Shown here piece after piece: positions 9,417-19,059 of a stretch of DNA of 64,000 bases. The notes under the pieces are model-generated. The model did no database searches. It saw only the letters and a program-made list of their open reading frames with translations, and was not told the origin of the DNA. Position 1 is the stretch's first letter; each line of letters opens with the position of its first letter. The position numbers were made by a program, and so were the translations under genes. This DNA is from an uncultured Dokdonia sp. (lineage in GTDB: Bacteria > Bacteroidota > Bacteroidia > Flavobacteriales > Flavobacteriaceae): contig NZ_CANLNH010000001.1 in assembly GCF_947492535.1 (NCBI RefSeq), positions 310,001 through 374,000 of the forward strand, read 5' to 3'.

Positions 9417-10694
9417 TTAATATCCATATTTTTCATTCCAACGTACTTTAAGAAAATCTCGTAATCCTTTTTCTCTTGCAGAGGTCCCTGGATCATATAG
9501 TTTTGTATTTGCTATTTCTTCAGGTAAAAATTCTTGATGTACAAAATTACCAGGATAATCATGAGAATATTTATAATCATCTCCGTATCCTAGATCTTTC
9601 ATAAGCTTTGTAGGTGCATTGCGTAAGTGTAAAGGAATACTAAGATCACCAGTTTCTCTAACAAGTTGTTGCGCTTTTTTAATGGCCATGTATGAAGCAT
9701 TACTTTTGGGAGAGCTTGCAAGATAGGTAACACATTGACTTAAAATAATTCTCGCTTCAGGATATCCTATCGTATTTACTGCTTGAAAGCAATTTGTGGC
9801 AACAACTAAAGCTGTAGGGTTTGCATTTCCTATATCTTCAGAGGCCGCAATAATGAGTCTACGTGCTATAAACTTAACGTCTTCTCCTCCTTCAATCATT
9901 CTTGCAAGCCAGTATACTGCGGCATTAGGATCACTACCGCGTATCGATTTTATAAAAGCCGAAATGATGTCGTAATGCTGTTCTCCTGTTTTATCATACA
10001 AAACAGTATTCTTTTGAATTTTAGACATTACAAGATCGTTAGTAATTGTAACATCTTTTGTAGACTCTGTTGTCACAACAAGCTCAAAAATATTGAGTAG
10101 TTTTCGTGCATCGCCACCACTTAAGCGTAATAAAGCTTCCGTTTCTTTAAGGTGTATGTTTTTATTTTTTATAACACTATCTTCTGCTATAGCCCGTTTT
10201 AATAAAGCTTCTAAGTCTTCTTTTCCAAAAGGCTTTAGAATATATACTTGGCAACGCGACAAAAGGGCAGGAATTACTTCAAAACTTGGATTTTCTGTTG
10301 TAGCACCTATCAGAGTTACCCATCCTTTTTCTACAGCACCTAGTAAAGAATCTTGTTGTGATTTGCTAAAGCGATGTATCTCATCGATAAAAAGAATCGG
10401 GTTCTTTTGGGTAAATAAACCCCCACTTTGTTTTGCTTTTTCAATGACTTCCCTTACGTCTTTTACACCACTATTAATAGCACTTAACGTATAAAATGGA
10501 CGTTTAGATTCATTAGAAATGATGGTGGCTAAGGTTGTTTTGCCTATGCCTGGTGGCCCCCAAAGAATAAGTGACGGAATAACACCTGCATTCAATGCTT
10601 GACGTAATGAACCCTGTTCTCCCACTAGATGTAATTGACTTAAGTAGTCCTCAAGTTTTTTAGGGCGTAAACGTTCTGCAAGTGGTGTGTTCAT
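9417..10694 (-). CDS. rarA: Replication-associated recombination protein A (MgsA/RarA)
   Basis: This 425-residue AAA+ ATPase opens MNTPLAERLRPKKLEDYLSQ and has Walker A GPPGIGKTT, Walker B ILFIDEIHRF, sensor 1 IGATTENPSF and a C-terminal tetramerisation region with ENIGNA-like SEDIGNANPTAL. The length and order match bacterial RarA/MgsA, homologous to eukaryotic WRNIP1, which acts at stalled replication forks with RecA and SSB in the cytoplasm. It is convergent with the FG-GAP lipoprotein gene and divergent from the rhomboid gene. The arginine finger is expected in LLSRCQVYIL. Nothing looks truncated. Confidence 0.95.
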   Translation of the reverse strand: MNTPLAERLRPKKLEDYLSQLHLVGEQGSLRQALNAGVIPSLILWGPPGIGKTTLATIISNESKRPFYTLSAINSGVKDVREVIEKAKQSGGLFTQKNPILFIDEIHRFSKSQQDSLLGAVEKGWVTLIGATTENPSFEVIPALLSRCQVYILKPFGKEDLEALLKRAIAEDSVIKNKNIHLKETEALLRLSGGDARKLLNIFELVVTTESTKDVTITNDLVMSKIQKNTVLYDKTGEQHYDIISAFIKSIRGSDPNAAVYWLARMIEGGEDVKFIARRLIIAASEDIGNANPTALVVATNCFQAVNTIGYPEARIILSQCVTYLASSPKSNASYMAIKKAQQLVRETGDLSIPLHLRNAPTKLMKDLGYGDDYKYSHDYPGNFVHQEFLPEEIANTKLYDPGTSAREKGLRDFLKVRWNEKYGY

Positions 10695-10747
10695 AACATA
10701 AAAATAGGTATTTTATAAGTCATAGAATGACAATATTACTGTAATAT

Positions 10748-10755
10748 TATATTTG
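10748..10755 (+). promoter_or_regulatory. Candidate -7 element for the rhomboid gene
   Basis: TATATTTG matches the Bacteroidota -7 consensus TAnnTTTG, 26 bp before the rhomboid start codon. No TTG is seen at the usual -33 position, so support is partial. Confidence 0.4.
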
Positions 10756-10780
10756 GCTAATTCTTTGCTTTTAGATCTGT

Positions 10781-11533
10781 ATGGAATCAAAACCTTCTTC
10801 TTTTCAGTTTTATAATGGGGTTGTATTATACCCTGTTGGTTTTGTTTTGCTTATTTGGGTAGTATATTGGTTAGAAATACGTTTTGGATTGAATTTTACA
10901 CCGTATGGCGTAAAGCCACAAACATTTTCTGGGTTAAGAGGTGTTTTGTTTTCTCCGTTTATACATGGAAGTTTATCACATTTATGGCATAATACAGTGC
11001 CACTATTTGTGCTAAGTACAGCATTGTTTTATTTCTATAATAGAATAGCTTGGCGTGTATTTTTTCTCATTATACTTTTAAGTGGTGTAGGTACTTGGTG
11101 TATTGGTCGTTCTGCCTATCATATTGGAATGAGTGGTGTTATTTATGGGCTGGTTTCCTTTTTATTTTTTAAAGGCATAAGAGCAAAGCATTTTAGACTT
11201 GTGGCACTTTCATTACTTGTGGTCTTTTTGTATGGTAGCTTGGTGTGGGGAACATTACCTATGGACGAGAAAGTTTCTTGGGAAGGACATTTGGCAGGAT
11301 TTATCTCTGGGGCTATATTAGGTTTTTGCTTTCGCGAAAGCGTAGCCAAGCCACCCAAATATGTTTGGGAAGCAGAAGATTATAATGAAGAGGATGATCC
11401 ATTCATGCGCCAATTTGATGAGAATGGAAACTTTATAGAGATAGAAGAGGAGGAAGAGGATATTGTAAATACTCCTACTGTAAATTATATATATAAAGAA
11501 AAGGATACTAATTCAGAATCTGAGATTGATTAA
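10781..11533 (+). CDS. Rhomboid family intramembrane serine protease
   Basis: The 250-residue polytopic membrane protein has about six hydrophobic segments. It shows rhomboid marks: HGSLSHLWHNTVPLF early, the catalytic serine in IGMSGVIYG (S118), and the catalytic histidine in WEGHLAGFISGA (H170). Rhomboids cleave transmembrane helices inside the membrane. The substrate here is unknown. The C-terminus is a long acidic cytoplasmic tail with runs of Glu/Asp after the last helix. A palindrome copy encodes CFRES at the end of that helix. The last four bases overlap the convergent methyltransferase gene, the two stop codons sharing TTAA. Confidence 0.9.
   Translation: MESKPSSFQFYNGVVLYPVGFVLLIWVVYWLEIRFGLNFTPYGVKPQTFSGLRGVLFSPFIHGSLSHLWHNTVPLFVLSTALFYFYNRIAWRVFFLIILLSGVGTWCIGRSAYHIGMSGVIYGLVSFLFFKGIRAKHFRLVALSLLVVFLYGSLVWGTLPMDEKVSWEGHLAGFISGAILGFCFRESVAKPPKYVWEAEDYNEEDDPFMRQFDENGNFIEIEEEEEDIVNTPTVNYIYKEKDTNSESEID
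11328..11342. repeat. Palindrome GCTTTCGCGAAAGCG (copy 4)
   Basis: A full core copy inside the rhomboid gene, read as C-F-R-E-S-V at the junction between the last membrane helix and the cytoplasmic tail. Confidence 0.92.
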
Positions 11534-12264
11534 AGCCTTTGTCTTACAATTTCATATAAGAAAGCACCACAAGCTACAGATACATTTAAAGATGCAATAG
11601 ATCCCATTAAAGGCAGTTTTGCTTTTTCGTCTACAATTTTAAGAACACCAGATGAGACTCCGCTATCTTCTCGACCCATTACAATAGCTGTAGGTTGTTT
11701 GAAATCGATAGTATATAAATTATTTTCTGTTTTTTCTGTAGCAGCAACAACGTTTACTCCTGATCCTTGTAAGTAATAAATAGCATCTTTCAGATGGTCT
11801 ACTTTTGCAATAGGAATATTAAATGCAGCTCCTGCAGATGTTTTTATAGCTACGGCATTCAGTGGAGCGCCTCCTTTTTTTTGAATAATGATGCCATGAG
11901 CTCCAGTACATTCTGCGGTACGTATAATAGCACCAAAATTTCGAACGTCAGATAGTTGATCTAATAAAATAAATAAAGGGCTGACATCAGATGCGACAGT
12001 TCTATTTACAAGATCTTCAAAATTGTGAAATCCAATGACAGCTATAGTTGCTATAGCTCCTTGATGATTTTGTTGTGTAAGCTTGTTTAATTTTTGGATA
12101 GGTACATACGAAGTTTGTATACCTTTCTTTTTTATGAGTGTATTTAATTCGCTAGTAAGGTTATTTTTTAGCCCTGTCTGTAAATAAACTTTGTCAATTT
12201 CCTTTCCAGCTTCAATAGCTTCTATGATAGCTCTAGTCCCAAATATTTGAAGTGAATTTTTCAT
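11530..12264 (-). CDS. rlmB: 23S rRNA 2'-O-ribose methyltransferase, TrmH/RlmB type
   Basis: The 244-residue SpoU/TrmH (SPOUT) methyltransferase has an N-terminal substrate-binding domain (IFGTRAIIEAIEAGKEIDKVYLQ) followed by the catalytic knot. Motif 1 is SDVRNFGAIIRTAECTGA, motif 2 is AIVMGREDSGVS and motif 3 is IASLNVSVACGAFLYEIVRQR. Length and order fit RlmB, which methylates G2251 in the ribosomal P-loop of 23S rRNA using S-adenosylmethionine. Other TrmH-family substrates cannot be excluded from sequence alone. It is convergent with the rhomboid gene, with a 4-bp overlap. Confidence 0.9.
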   Translation of the reverse strand: MKNSLQIFGTRAIIEAIEAGKEIDKVYLQTGLKNNLTSELNTLIKKKGIQTSYVPIQKLNKLTQQNHQGAIATIAVIGFHNFEDLVNRTVASDVSPLFILLDQLSDVRNFGAIIRTAECTGAHGIIIQKKGGAPLNAVAIKTSAGAAFNIPIAKVDHLKDAIYYLQGSGVNVVAATEKTENNLYTIDFKQPTAIVMGREDSGVSSGVLKIVDEKAKLPLMGSIASLNVSVACGAFLYEIVRQRL

Positions 12265-12282
12265 ATTTATATTTATAAATAT

Positions 12283-12309
12283 AATAAGGCCACATATAGT
12301 GGCCTTATT
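12283..12309 (-). terminator. Terminator hairpin after the first Sus locus
   Basis: A perfect 11-bp stem (AATAAGGCCAC with GTGGCCTTATT) and a 5-base loop lie 25 bp after the end of the lipoprotein gene. Read on the minus strand, an AT-rich, moderately T-rich tail follows, so it probably ends the Sus transcript before rlmB. Confidence 0.75.
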
Positions 12310-12333
12310 GAATAATTTAATTTAATTGTTAAA

Positions 12334-13782
12334 TTAAATTCTTGTAAATGTAAGTGTAGAAGTGTAAGGAACACTTGGACACGTTCCAACAGGAGCAAAA
12401 ATAGTGAAGCTTAATGTGAACGTAGTATCATCTAAAGAATCAAATTCGCCAAAAACAGTATCAGTAGATTCTCCAGTTATATCAAAATTTTCTCCATCAC
12501 AACCTAACCCTCCAGCAAGAAAGTGTGTAGGTACAAGAGTTCTATCACAACTAAATGAGAATGGAATGGTAGTAGGGAACCCTCCATTATTAAATTCAGG
12601 TAAAAATGGAACGTTAGCTATTTCTCTGTTTAAACCATTTGTACTTACTATTTCATAAGGACCTTCCATAAAGTCAACAGTTACACCAAAATCTGGAAAT
12701 ACACCAGAAGTAATTTCTAAGTTATACATACCTACACCAAAAGTATCAGCATCAGCTATAGGAGCTATAGGACAACTTACAACAGGAATAATAACTGAGA
12801 AAGGTTCTTCTAGTGAAGAAATTTCACGTCCAGCGAAATTACGTACAGAAAATCTAATAATTACTTCATCATCTTCAAATAATTCATCTAGACCTAGTCC
12901 AATTCCAGTTAAAATACTTTCAAGTGAGATGTTTACGGCACCTCCAATAGCCATTTCTATAGGCTCATCATCATTGTCTTGATCTAAAGCTGGTAATGTG
13001 AAATCTGCTCTTGGAATAATGCCTAAAGATGTATCTTGTGTACTATTGTCAGTACCATCATCATTATTATCAACATAGCGAACAAATATTTCCGTTTGAT
13101 CCCATAGGTCTTCTACAGCTTCTTGAACTTGTAAAATAGTCTGATAACCATCATTTGGCTGACCTTCTGCAATATTAATTTCATTTAAACCACTTTCGCG
13201 AAAAGATAGATTAATACCTCCAGTGACAGTCTGAACATGTTGAAAAGGTGAGTTAAAAAAACCAGCAGTAATAATACCACCTGCGTTATTTACGCTAAAA
13301 ACACGACCATCAGTAAGAATTAATTCTTCTCTAAATGTGAACGTATCATCTACATATATATCGTCAAAAGTGCCTCCTATAGCAGCTAATGTTTCACTTA
13401 AAGGAGCAATAATTTCAGCTCTAGGTAAACCAAAAGGTCCAGGAAAAAACTCTGATGCAGGAATATTTCTCAATAACACTTCTTCAGTATTTATGGAAGA
13501 ACTATTACCAGCAATCGCTGAGTTATCTGCATAGGTGACAAATAAATTAACACTTTCAAGAAGTTCTCCTTCAAATTCATCTTGTTCTTCTATTTCAAGT
13601 ACAAATTGTGGTGGATTATCAACATCTAATAAAAGCTCATCTGTAAAACTAATAGTTCTTAGTACAGCACCAGTTTCAACAGTGTCTTGAACGCCTATTG
13701 TTGTATTTTCTTCATCGTCATCACAAGATCCTAAACCTAATGCTAGAATTCCCATAAAGACATATTTATATAAATTTTTCAT
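12334..13782 (-). CDS. Surface lipoprotein of the first Sus locus
   Basis: The 482-residue product has a lipoprotein signal ending at Cys20, followed at once by acidic residues (CDDDEEN). This matches the Bacteroidota lipoprotein export signal for surface display. The rest is rich in predicted beta strands with many Asp/Glu/Gly turns and four or more cysteines in the C-terminal half. I find no catalytic motif. Third in a SusC-SusD-lipoprotein row, it occupies the place of SusE/SusF-like glycan-binding proteins. The C-terminal region shares FGV, NNGGxPT and a late Cys-strand pattern with the 288-residue lipoprotein of the second locus. A decayed palindrome copy encodes FRESG. Confidence 0.75.
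   Translation of the reverse strand: MKNLYKYVFMGILALGLGSCDDDEENTTIGVQDTVETGAVLRTISFTDELLLDVDNPPQFVLEIEEQDEFEGELLESVNLFVTYADNSAIAGNSSSINTEEVLLRNIPASEFFPGPFGLPRAEIIAPLSETLAAIGGTFDDIYVDDTFTFREELILTDGRVFSVNNAGGIITAGFFNSPFQHVQTVTGGINLSFRESGLNEINIAEGQPNDGYQTILQVQEAVEDLWDQTEIFVRYVDNNDDGTDNSTQDTSLGIIPRADFTLPALDQDNDDEPIEMAIGGAVNISLESILTGIGLGLDELFEDDEVIIRFSVRNFAGREISSLEEPFSVIIPVVSCPIAPIADADTFGVGMYNLEITSGVFPDFGVTVDFMEGPYEIVSTNGLNREIANVPFLPEFNNGGFPTTIPFSFSCDRTLVPTHFLAGGLGCDGENFDITGESTDTVFGEFDSLDDTTFTLSFTIFAPVGTCPSVPYTSTLTFTRI
13193..13205. repeat. Decayed palindrome copy
   Basis: CTTTCGCGAAAAG retains the central TTTCGCGAAA of the family, with one arm altered, inside the lipoprotein gene. Confidence 0.55.
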
Positions 13783-13809
13783 GTTTAATTTTTACTTTAT
13801 ATTAAATTA

Positions 13810-15477
13810 TTAGTTTGCAGCAGGGAATCCGCCACCACCAGCTGAAGATGGAGGGTTAGTATCCCAGAATACTTGAACGCTCTGATCTGCTTTTTGACTA
13901 ATGTTTGGATTAGCAACAACTTCAGACGTAGCATAAGGGAATGATCTTACAAATCCTCCAGGGTTTAATTCTAAGTTTGGAGGAAGCGTTGTTGGGAAAC
14001 CTGTTCTTCTGTAGAAGTTGTAAGCTTCTGCCCCAGCTCCAAATTGAGAAATCCAATATTGCTCTGCAAGTATATTCATACGATCATCATTAGTTAAAGC
14101 GTCATTAAATGCCATAACTTGCGCGTCAATAAATGTAGTAATATCGTCAGACGAAGCTTCGAAAGAGGCGTCCCTAGATGCATCTAGAGCACCAAATGAT
14201 ACAACTTTATTTACAGATTTTGTAATCGCATTTTGAAGATGTGTTGCTGCAGCATCAGGGTTATTCTGAGCCATTGCAACTTCAGCACGCATAAAATCTA
14301 CTTGAGATGCAAGTAAGAAAGGTTCTATACCTGCTCCACCTCCACCTAGACCTAAGCCTACGTTAGCAAAACGATCATCATCAAATAATCCACCTGCGGG
14401 ATATACACCAGCAGCAGTTCTTAAGAAGTTATCTGGCGGTGCACCTTCATCATTTCCATGCAAACGACCCCAGTAACCATCTTCAACAAAACAAGCGATA
14501 TCACCAAAACCAGCATTAACAATATGCTGAGGTGGGTTTTGAAGAGAGCAAGATAATGTTTCGCCATTACCATTAGGGTTACAAGTAGCACCTGGAGTAC
14601 AATCTGTTTGTCTAAAGTAGTAGTAACGTATTCTTGGATCATTAGAATTTAACATATAATCCATAGTCCAATTTGACTTGTAAAAACCAGCTCCAGATGG
14701 AGTGTAATCTGCAATATAATCAGGATGGCGTTCATCTGGGTTAACTTCGTTTGTTCCAAATGTAAATGTGAAATCTTGATCGTTTGATTCAATAAAGTTA
14801 CCTCCTGCAATAATAGCATCGAAAGTAGTGTAGTCCTGAATCGTTAAAGAAGCTTTTAAACGAATTGTATTAATTGCTCTAATCCATAATTCAGAATCAC
14901 CATCATAAAATAAATCAGCACCACTTGTCCCATTTAATATACCTTCAGCTTCATCAAGTAGAGCCAATGCAGCAGTATATACTGACTGACCTGGATCTAC
15001 ATTAGGAGCAGGGAATTCATCTGGATTCACTGCTTCAGAGAAAGGAACATCTCCTATAAAGTCAACTAATAGCATAAGACTATGCGCTAACATTACTTTA
15101 GAAGTACCTTCTTGGAAGTTAAGAGAACCATCTCCTGCTTCCGCGTTTAGAGCTGTAATCGTATTGATATTTGGAATCATTGAAGTAGAATAGATTCTAT
15201 TCCAGTTAGCATTTAATGCATTCCCAGTAATACCTGCAAAATAATCTCTAGAGCCAAAAGTATTAATTCTAACTAATCCTGCTGCATTTCCATTGAAACT
15301 AGACATATTAGCTAAGTACCCTATTTGTATACTATTTGCCAATAAGTTTGGATCGGCTTGACTAGGGTTAAGTCCATTGGGATTTTCAATTTGCTCAAGT
15401 TCTATTGTTTCACAAGAGTAAAACATAGCAGAACTAGCAACTGCAATCGCCATTATGAATTTAATTATTTTTTTCAT
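13810..15477 (-). CDS. SusD/RagB-like outer membrane lipoprotein (SusD-like 2 group)
   Basis: The 555-residue lipoprotein has a lipobox ending at Cys22 (CETIELEQ). It shows the SusD-like build of N-terminal helices (NLLANSIQIGYLANMSSF, MLAHSLMLLVDFIGDVPFSEA) and TPR-type helices (ALALLDEAEGIL, SELWIRAINTIRLKASL), and ends with the region YWISQFGAGAEAYNFYRRTGFP. The I/V-G-D-V-P-F-S-E-A motif is typical of the SusD-and-RagB-like 2 group. SusD proteins form a lid on SusC and capture substrate at the cell surface. It sits 25 bp after the SusC gene. The substrate is unknown, as no degrading enzyme is encoded nearby. Confidence 0.9.
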   Translation of the reverse strand: MKKIIKFIMAIAVASSAMFYSCETIELEQIENPNGLNPSQADPNLLANSIQIGYLANMSSFNGNAAGLVRINTFGSRDYFAGITGNALNANWNRIYSTSMIPNINTITALNAEAGDGSLNFQEGTSKVMLAHSLMLLVDFIGDVPFSEAVNPDEFPAPNVDPGQSVYTAALALLDEAEGILNGTSGADLFYDGDSELWIRAINTIRLKASLTIQDYTTFDAIIAGGNFIESNDQDFTFTFGTNEVNPDERHPDYIADYTPSGAGFYKSNWTMDYMLNSNDPRIRYYYFRQTDCTPGATCNPNGNGETLSCSLQNPPQHIVNAGFGDIACFVEDGYWGRLHGNDEGAPPDNFLRTAAGVYPAGGLFDDDRFANVGLGLGGGGAGIEPFLLASQVDFMRAEVAMAQNNPDAAATHLQNAITKSVNKVVSFGALDASRDASFEASSDDITTFIDAQVMAFNDALTNDDRMNILAEQYWISQFGAGAEAYNFYRRTGFPTTLPPNLELNPGGFVRSFPYATSEVVANPNISQKADQSVQVFWDTNPPSSAGGGGFPAAN

Positions 15478-15502
15478 AATTATAATTTTATAAATTTTTT
15501 AA

Positions 15503-18500
15503 TTAAAATGATGCTTTAACACTTACACCGTAACGCTTAGATGATGGTCCATTAAGGAAATCAAATCCACGTCCGTTACCTACACCTACACCTGCTACGT
15601 TAGGATCAAAATTTGCTCCTGCTGGCGTGTTGTAAGCATCATACCATAGGTTAAATCCGCTAGCCGTAATGCTGAAAGAACCAAATGGTGTTTTCTCTAA
15701 GTATTTCTTAGGTACATTGTATCCAAAAGAAATCTCTTGAAGTCTAACTACAGAACCATCATATACTTGTAATTCAGATGGTCCGAACAGTATGTTTGAG
15801 AAGTAATACTGTGAGTTGTTAATCTGTGTTTCGTTAGGAGTTGAATTTCCGTTAGCGTCAACATTCACACCAGGAAGGATGAACGTGTTTTCTCTATCTT
15901 CTGTCTCTACAATTAATCCACGTCCAAGAAGTACAGAAATAGTTGATGCATAAATGTCACCTCCTTTAGTATGGTTAATTTGGAATCCTAAGTTAAAGTT
16001 TTTATATGATAATGTATTGATAAAGTTCATTACATAATCTGGCTGTGGGTTACCAATGATAGGCTGAATGTTACGTCCATCATCTAAAGTAATATTTGGC
16101 TCAGATACATAGTTACCAGCACCATTCACAACAAAGTTACCGTTAGCATCTCTTAAGATACGATCTCCAACGATTACCCCTAATTGCTCTCCTCGAATTG
16201 CAGCATTACCTAAGTTGCCAAATCCAGCATATACAATGATATCTTCAGCTTGCTCAGTTACAATTTGCTCAGATTGAGTAAAATTAAGTCTTGAGTTCCA
16301 ATTGAATCCGTTGTTTTCACTTTTGAAGATGTCAACACCTAAATCAACTTCCCAACCATCACCTTCTACTTTACCAATGTTATCTTGTGTAACAGTAAAA
16401 CCTGTTGAAGGTGCTAAGTTTCTATTTACAATTAAGTCTTCAGTTTGACGATCAAAATAAGATACATCTAAACTAATTCTATTTTTCCATAAACGAGCAT
16501 CGAAACCTACTTCGAATTCGCTAATAAGCTCAGGCTGTAAATCTGGATTTGCTCTAAAGCTACTAAGTGCATTTGTTGTTAAACCAACTTGTTGTTGATT
16601 AATTCCTTGGTTTACAATTTGAGATACTGGGAACCCTTGTGGGAATCCTGCAGATGTTCCTAAACCAGCTCTTACTTTTAAGTAATTTAATGCATCACTC
16701 TTTAAGCCATCAAATGCAGCTGTTGGTAAGAAAGAGATACTTGCACTTGGGTAAAACTGAGAGTTGTTCTCAGTAGGAAGGTTAGAAACCCAGTCATTAC
16801 GAGCAGAAAGTGTAACGAAAGCAAAATTGTCATAATCAAAATCAGCTTGTCCTAATACCCCTACAATGTTTCTGAATGTAGTAAACTGTCTAGCAACTTG
16901 CTGTCTGAAGTTAAAGTGTCTTTGAACACCAAATACAATCTGATCTGTACTATTTACTCCTTGTCCATCAACTTCTCTAGATCTAGAAGTTGCACCAGCG
17001 ATAAATGTTAAACCAATTTTATCACTTAGGTCATAATCTCCGCTTACAGCTGCGTAGTGATCCCAAATTCTTGTATTAATATCAAATGTATTATACTCTC
17101 CACGAATATCATCTCTTGCAGCTCCTAATACACCACCCCTATTAATATAACTCTCATTTCTTTGGTTGAAGAAATCAACCCCAGCTCTATACTGAAGGCT
17201 TAAGTTATCAGTTAATTGGTATGATAAAGTACTAGTACCGAATACACGGTTAGTTAACTGAGAGTCTTGTGCGTTAGCAACAATCCAGTTAGGGTTGTTA
17301 ATGTCATTTCCATCACGGTAATAAATACTACCTCCTGTTTCAGGAATGGTAAATGGAAGATTTACTAAATCTACGTTACGTGGTGTAAAGAATACGTTTG
17401 CAAATACAGAGAAACCTGTAGTACCATTTCCTAAAGAAGCAGCAACTGGAGGAATAGCAAAATTAGTTCTAGCATAGTTTAAAGATCCAGAGATCGTAAA
17501 CTTGTTAGATAATTGAGCTCTACCACCAATAGATAAGTTATTTCTTCTTAATCTGTTTCCAGGGATAAATCCTTGATCATCTAAATGACCGTAGTTTACA
17601 TTGTAAGCTACTTTACCATCTTCTGAACTTCCATTAATGTTTATAGAAGTGTTAGAAACTGCACCAGTTCTAAAAAATGCATCTACGTTATTATATGGTC
17701 TCCACTCATAACGTTGGTCTTGGAATTCCTCTTGAAGAATGTTATTCCCGTCTAAGAATCCATCTAAGAAAGCAGATGAAGAGTATGGGTGCTCAACAGT
17801 TCCGTCAGCAGCAATTAGCTGCGCAGGATCATTTAAATAACCATCAACTCCATCAGGGTTGAAAGCTGGTCCCCAGTTAGAGAAGAACCATCCAAATGAT
17901 TGGTCAAATCCTCCACCGTATGTATTTTGATAATCTGGTAATGAAGCAATTTCATTAGCAAAGTAAGATTGGTTAATCGTAATCTCTGTTTTCTTAGGAC
18001 CTTGTCCACGAGAAGTTGCAGATTTTGTAGTAATTACGATTACCCCGTTACGTCCAGCAGTACCATAAAGTGTAGCAGCTGCTAAACCTTTAAGTACGTT
18101 AACGCTTTCAATATTGTTAGGATCAAGATCTAAGAAACGAGAAGATCCATTGTTACCGTTTGCGAAGTTTCCATCAGTATTAGTATCACTACTAAAAGGA
18201 ACACCATCTACGATGAAAAGTGCTTGGTTACTTCCATTAATAGAGTTGTAACCACGAATTACAACGTTCGTTGCAGATCCCGATGCACCACTCTGAGAAG
18301 TAATAGCTACCCCAGACGCTTTACCTGAAAGTATACGTCCAACATCACCTTCTGTACGGTTTTCTATCTCTTCAGAAGAAACCTCACTTACAGCATATCC
18401 TAACGCTTTCTTTTCACGCTTTATACCCTGAGCAGTTACAATTACTTCGTCAAGTTGATTGTCTGAAGCAAGAGTAACATTAATTGTAGTTTGATTACCT

Positions 18501-18748
18501 ACAGTAACCTCTTGAGTTGAGTAACCAACATAACTAAAGACAAGTACATCACCTGAACTTGCTTGAATAGTATAGTTACCATCAAAATCGGTTTGAGCTC
18601 CAGTCTGAGTTCCTTTAATTAGGACACTTGCTCCAGGCAATGGTCCGTTTTCTTCAGAAACTGTTCCGGAAACTGTTGTTTGTGCAAATGAAACTTGCAC
18701 GACAAACGCTAACAAAAGCGTTAAAATTCCACTAAACTTTGTTTTCAT
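15503..18748 (-). CDS. SusC/RagA family TonB-linked outer membrane transporter
   Basis: The 1081-residue transporter has, in order, a signal peptide (to about residue 22), a carboxypeptidase-regulatory-like domain (TVSGTVSEENGPLPGASVLI to about 95), a TonB-box/plug region (LDEVIVTAQGIKREKK; GRNGVIVITTKSA ends the plug near 240) and a 22-strand barrel ending with Phe (SVKASF). The plug domain motif VRGYNSINGSNQALFIVDGVPF is standard. SusC proteins import oligosaccharides, peptides or other large nutrients using TonB-ExbBD energy. It is the first gene of the C-D-lipoprotein operon, preceded by a promoter-like block (18778-18815) that is repeated ahead of the second SusC gene. Confidence 0.95.
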   Translation of the reverse strand: MKTKFSGILTLLLAFVVQVSFAQTTVSGTVSEENGPLPGASVLIKGTQTGAQTDFDGNYTIQASSGDVLVFSYVGYSTQEVTVGNQTTINVTLASDNQLDEVIVTAQGIKREKKALGYAVSEVSSEEIENRTEGDVGRILSGKASGVAITSQSGASGSATNVVIRGYNSINGSNQALFIVDGVPFSSDTNTDGNFANGNNGSSRFLDLDPNNIESVNVLKGLAAATLYGTAGRNGVIVITTKSATSRGQGPKKTEITINQSYFANEIASLPDYQNTYGGGFDQSFGWFFSNWGPAFNPDGVDGYLNDPAQLIAADGTVEHPYSSSAFLDGFLDGNNILQEEFQDQRYEWRPYNNVDAFFRTGAVSNTSININGSSEDGKVAYNVNYGHLDDQGFIPGNRLRRNNLSIGGRAQLSNKFTISGSLNYARTNFAIPPVAASLGNGTTGFSVFANVFFTPRNVDLVNLPFTIPETGGSIYYRDGNDINNPNWIVANAQDSQLTNRVFGTSTLSYQLTDNLSLQYRAGVDFFNQRNESYINRGGVLGAARDDIRGEYNTFDINTRIWDHYAAVSGDYDLSDKIGLTFIAGATSRSREVDGQGVNSTDQIVFGVQRHFNFRQQVARQFTTFRNIVGVLGQADFDYDNFAFVTLSARNDWVSNLPTENNSQFYPSASISFLPTAAFDGLKSDALNYLKVRAGLGTSAGFPQGFPVSQIVNQGINQQQVGLTTNALSSFRANPDLQPELISEFEVGFDARLWKNRISLDVSYFDRQTEDLIVNRNLAPSTGFTVTQDNIGKVEGDGWEVDLGVDIFKSENNGFNWNSRLNFTQSEQIVTEQAEDIIVYAGFGNLGNAAIRGEQLGVIVGDRILRDANGNFVVNGAGNYVSEPNITLDDGRNIQPIIGNPQPDYVMNFINTLSYKNFNLGFQINHTKGGDIYASTISVLLGRGLIVETEDRENTFILPGVNVDANGNSTPNETQINNSQYYFSNILFGPSELQVYDGSVVRLQEISFGYNVPKKYLEKTPFGSFSITASGFNLWYDAYNTPAGANFDPNVAGVGVGNGRGFDFLNGPSSKRYGVSVKASF

Positions 18749-19059
18749 TTTTATAAATTATTTGAATTAGCCAATGTCAAAAATCACAATAAAAAGTTAA
18801 TTACACAACTATTTACTCCTAAAATTAAAGAATTTGTTAGCCATCAATATTTATTTTTGATTTAATAGTTAGTTGTTGGGTAATGGAATTTTGAGTTTTT
18901 TTTAAAAATAAATCATAGCGATTGAGTTTTTAAATATTAAACATAAAGTATAGATTAATTAAAAAAGTGCTGTGTTATAGCTAGATAGACGCATAAACGT
19001 GTAGTGAATTTTTAAATAATATGATTGTGGAATATTAGAAGTTTTTAATATTCTAACCT
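18749..19059. other. 311-bp intergenic region upstream of the first SusC gene
   Basis: This AT-rich gap contains the shared SusC promoter block at 18778-18815. In the rest I see no ORF with coding character, no strong hairpin with a T-run and no RNA gene. Confidence 0.6.
18778..18815 (-). promoter_or_regulatory. Promoter-like block of the first SusC gene
   Basis: On the minus strand, TTG (18806-18808) is followed after exactly 19 bp by TGATTTTTG (18778-18786), about 30 bp before the SusC start. The -7 part departs from TAnnTTTG. The whole block (AACTATTTA end, AATAAAAAGT middle) is nearly identical to that at 25295-25332 before the second SusC gene. Confidence 0.6.
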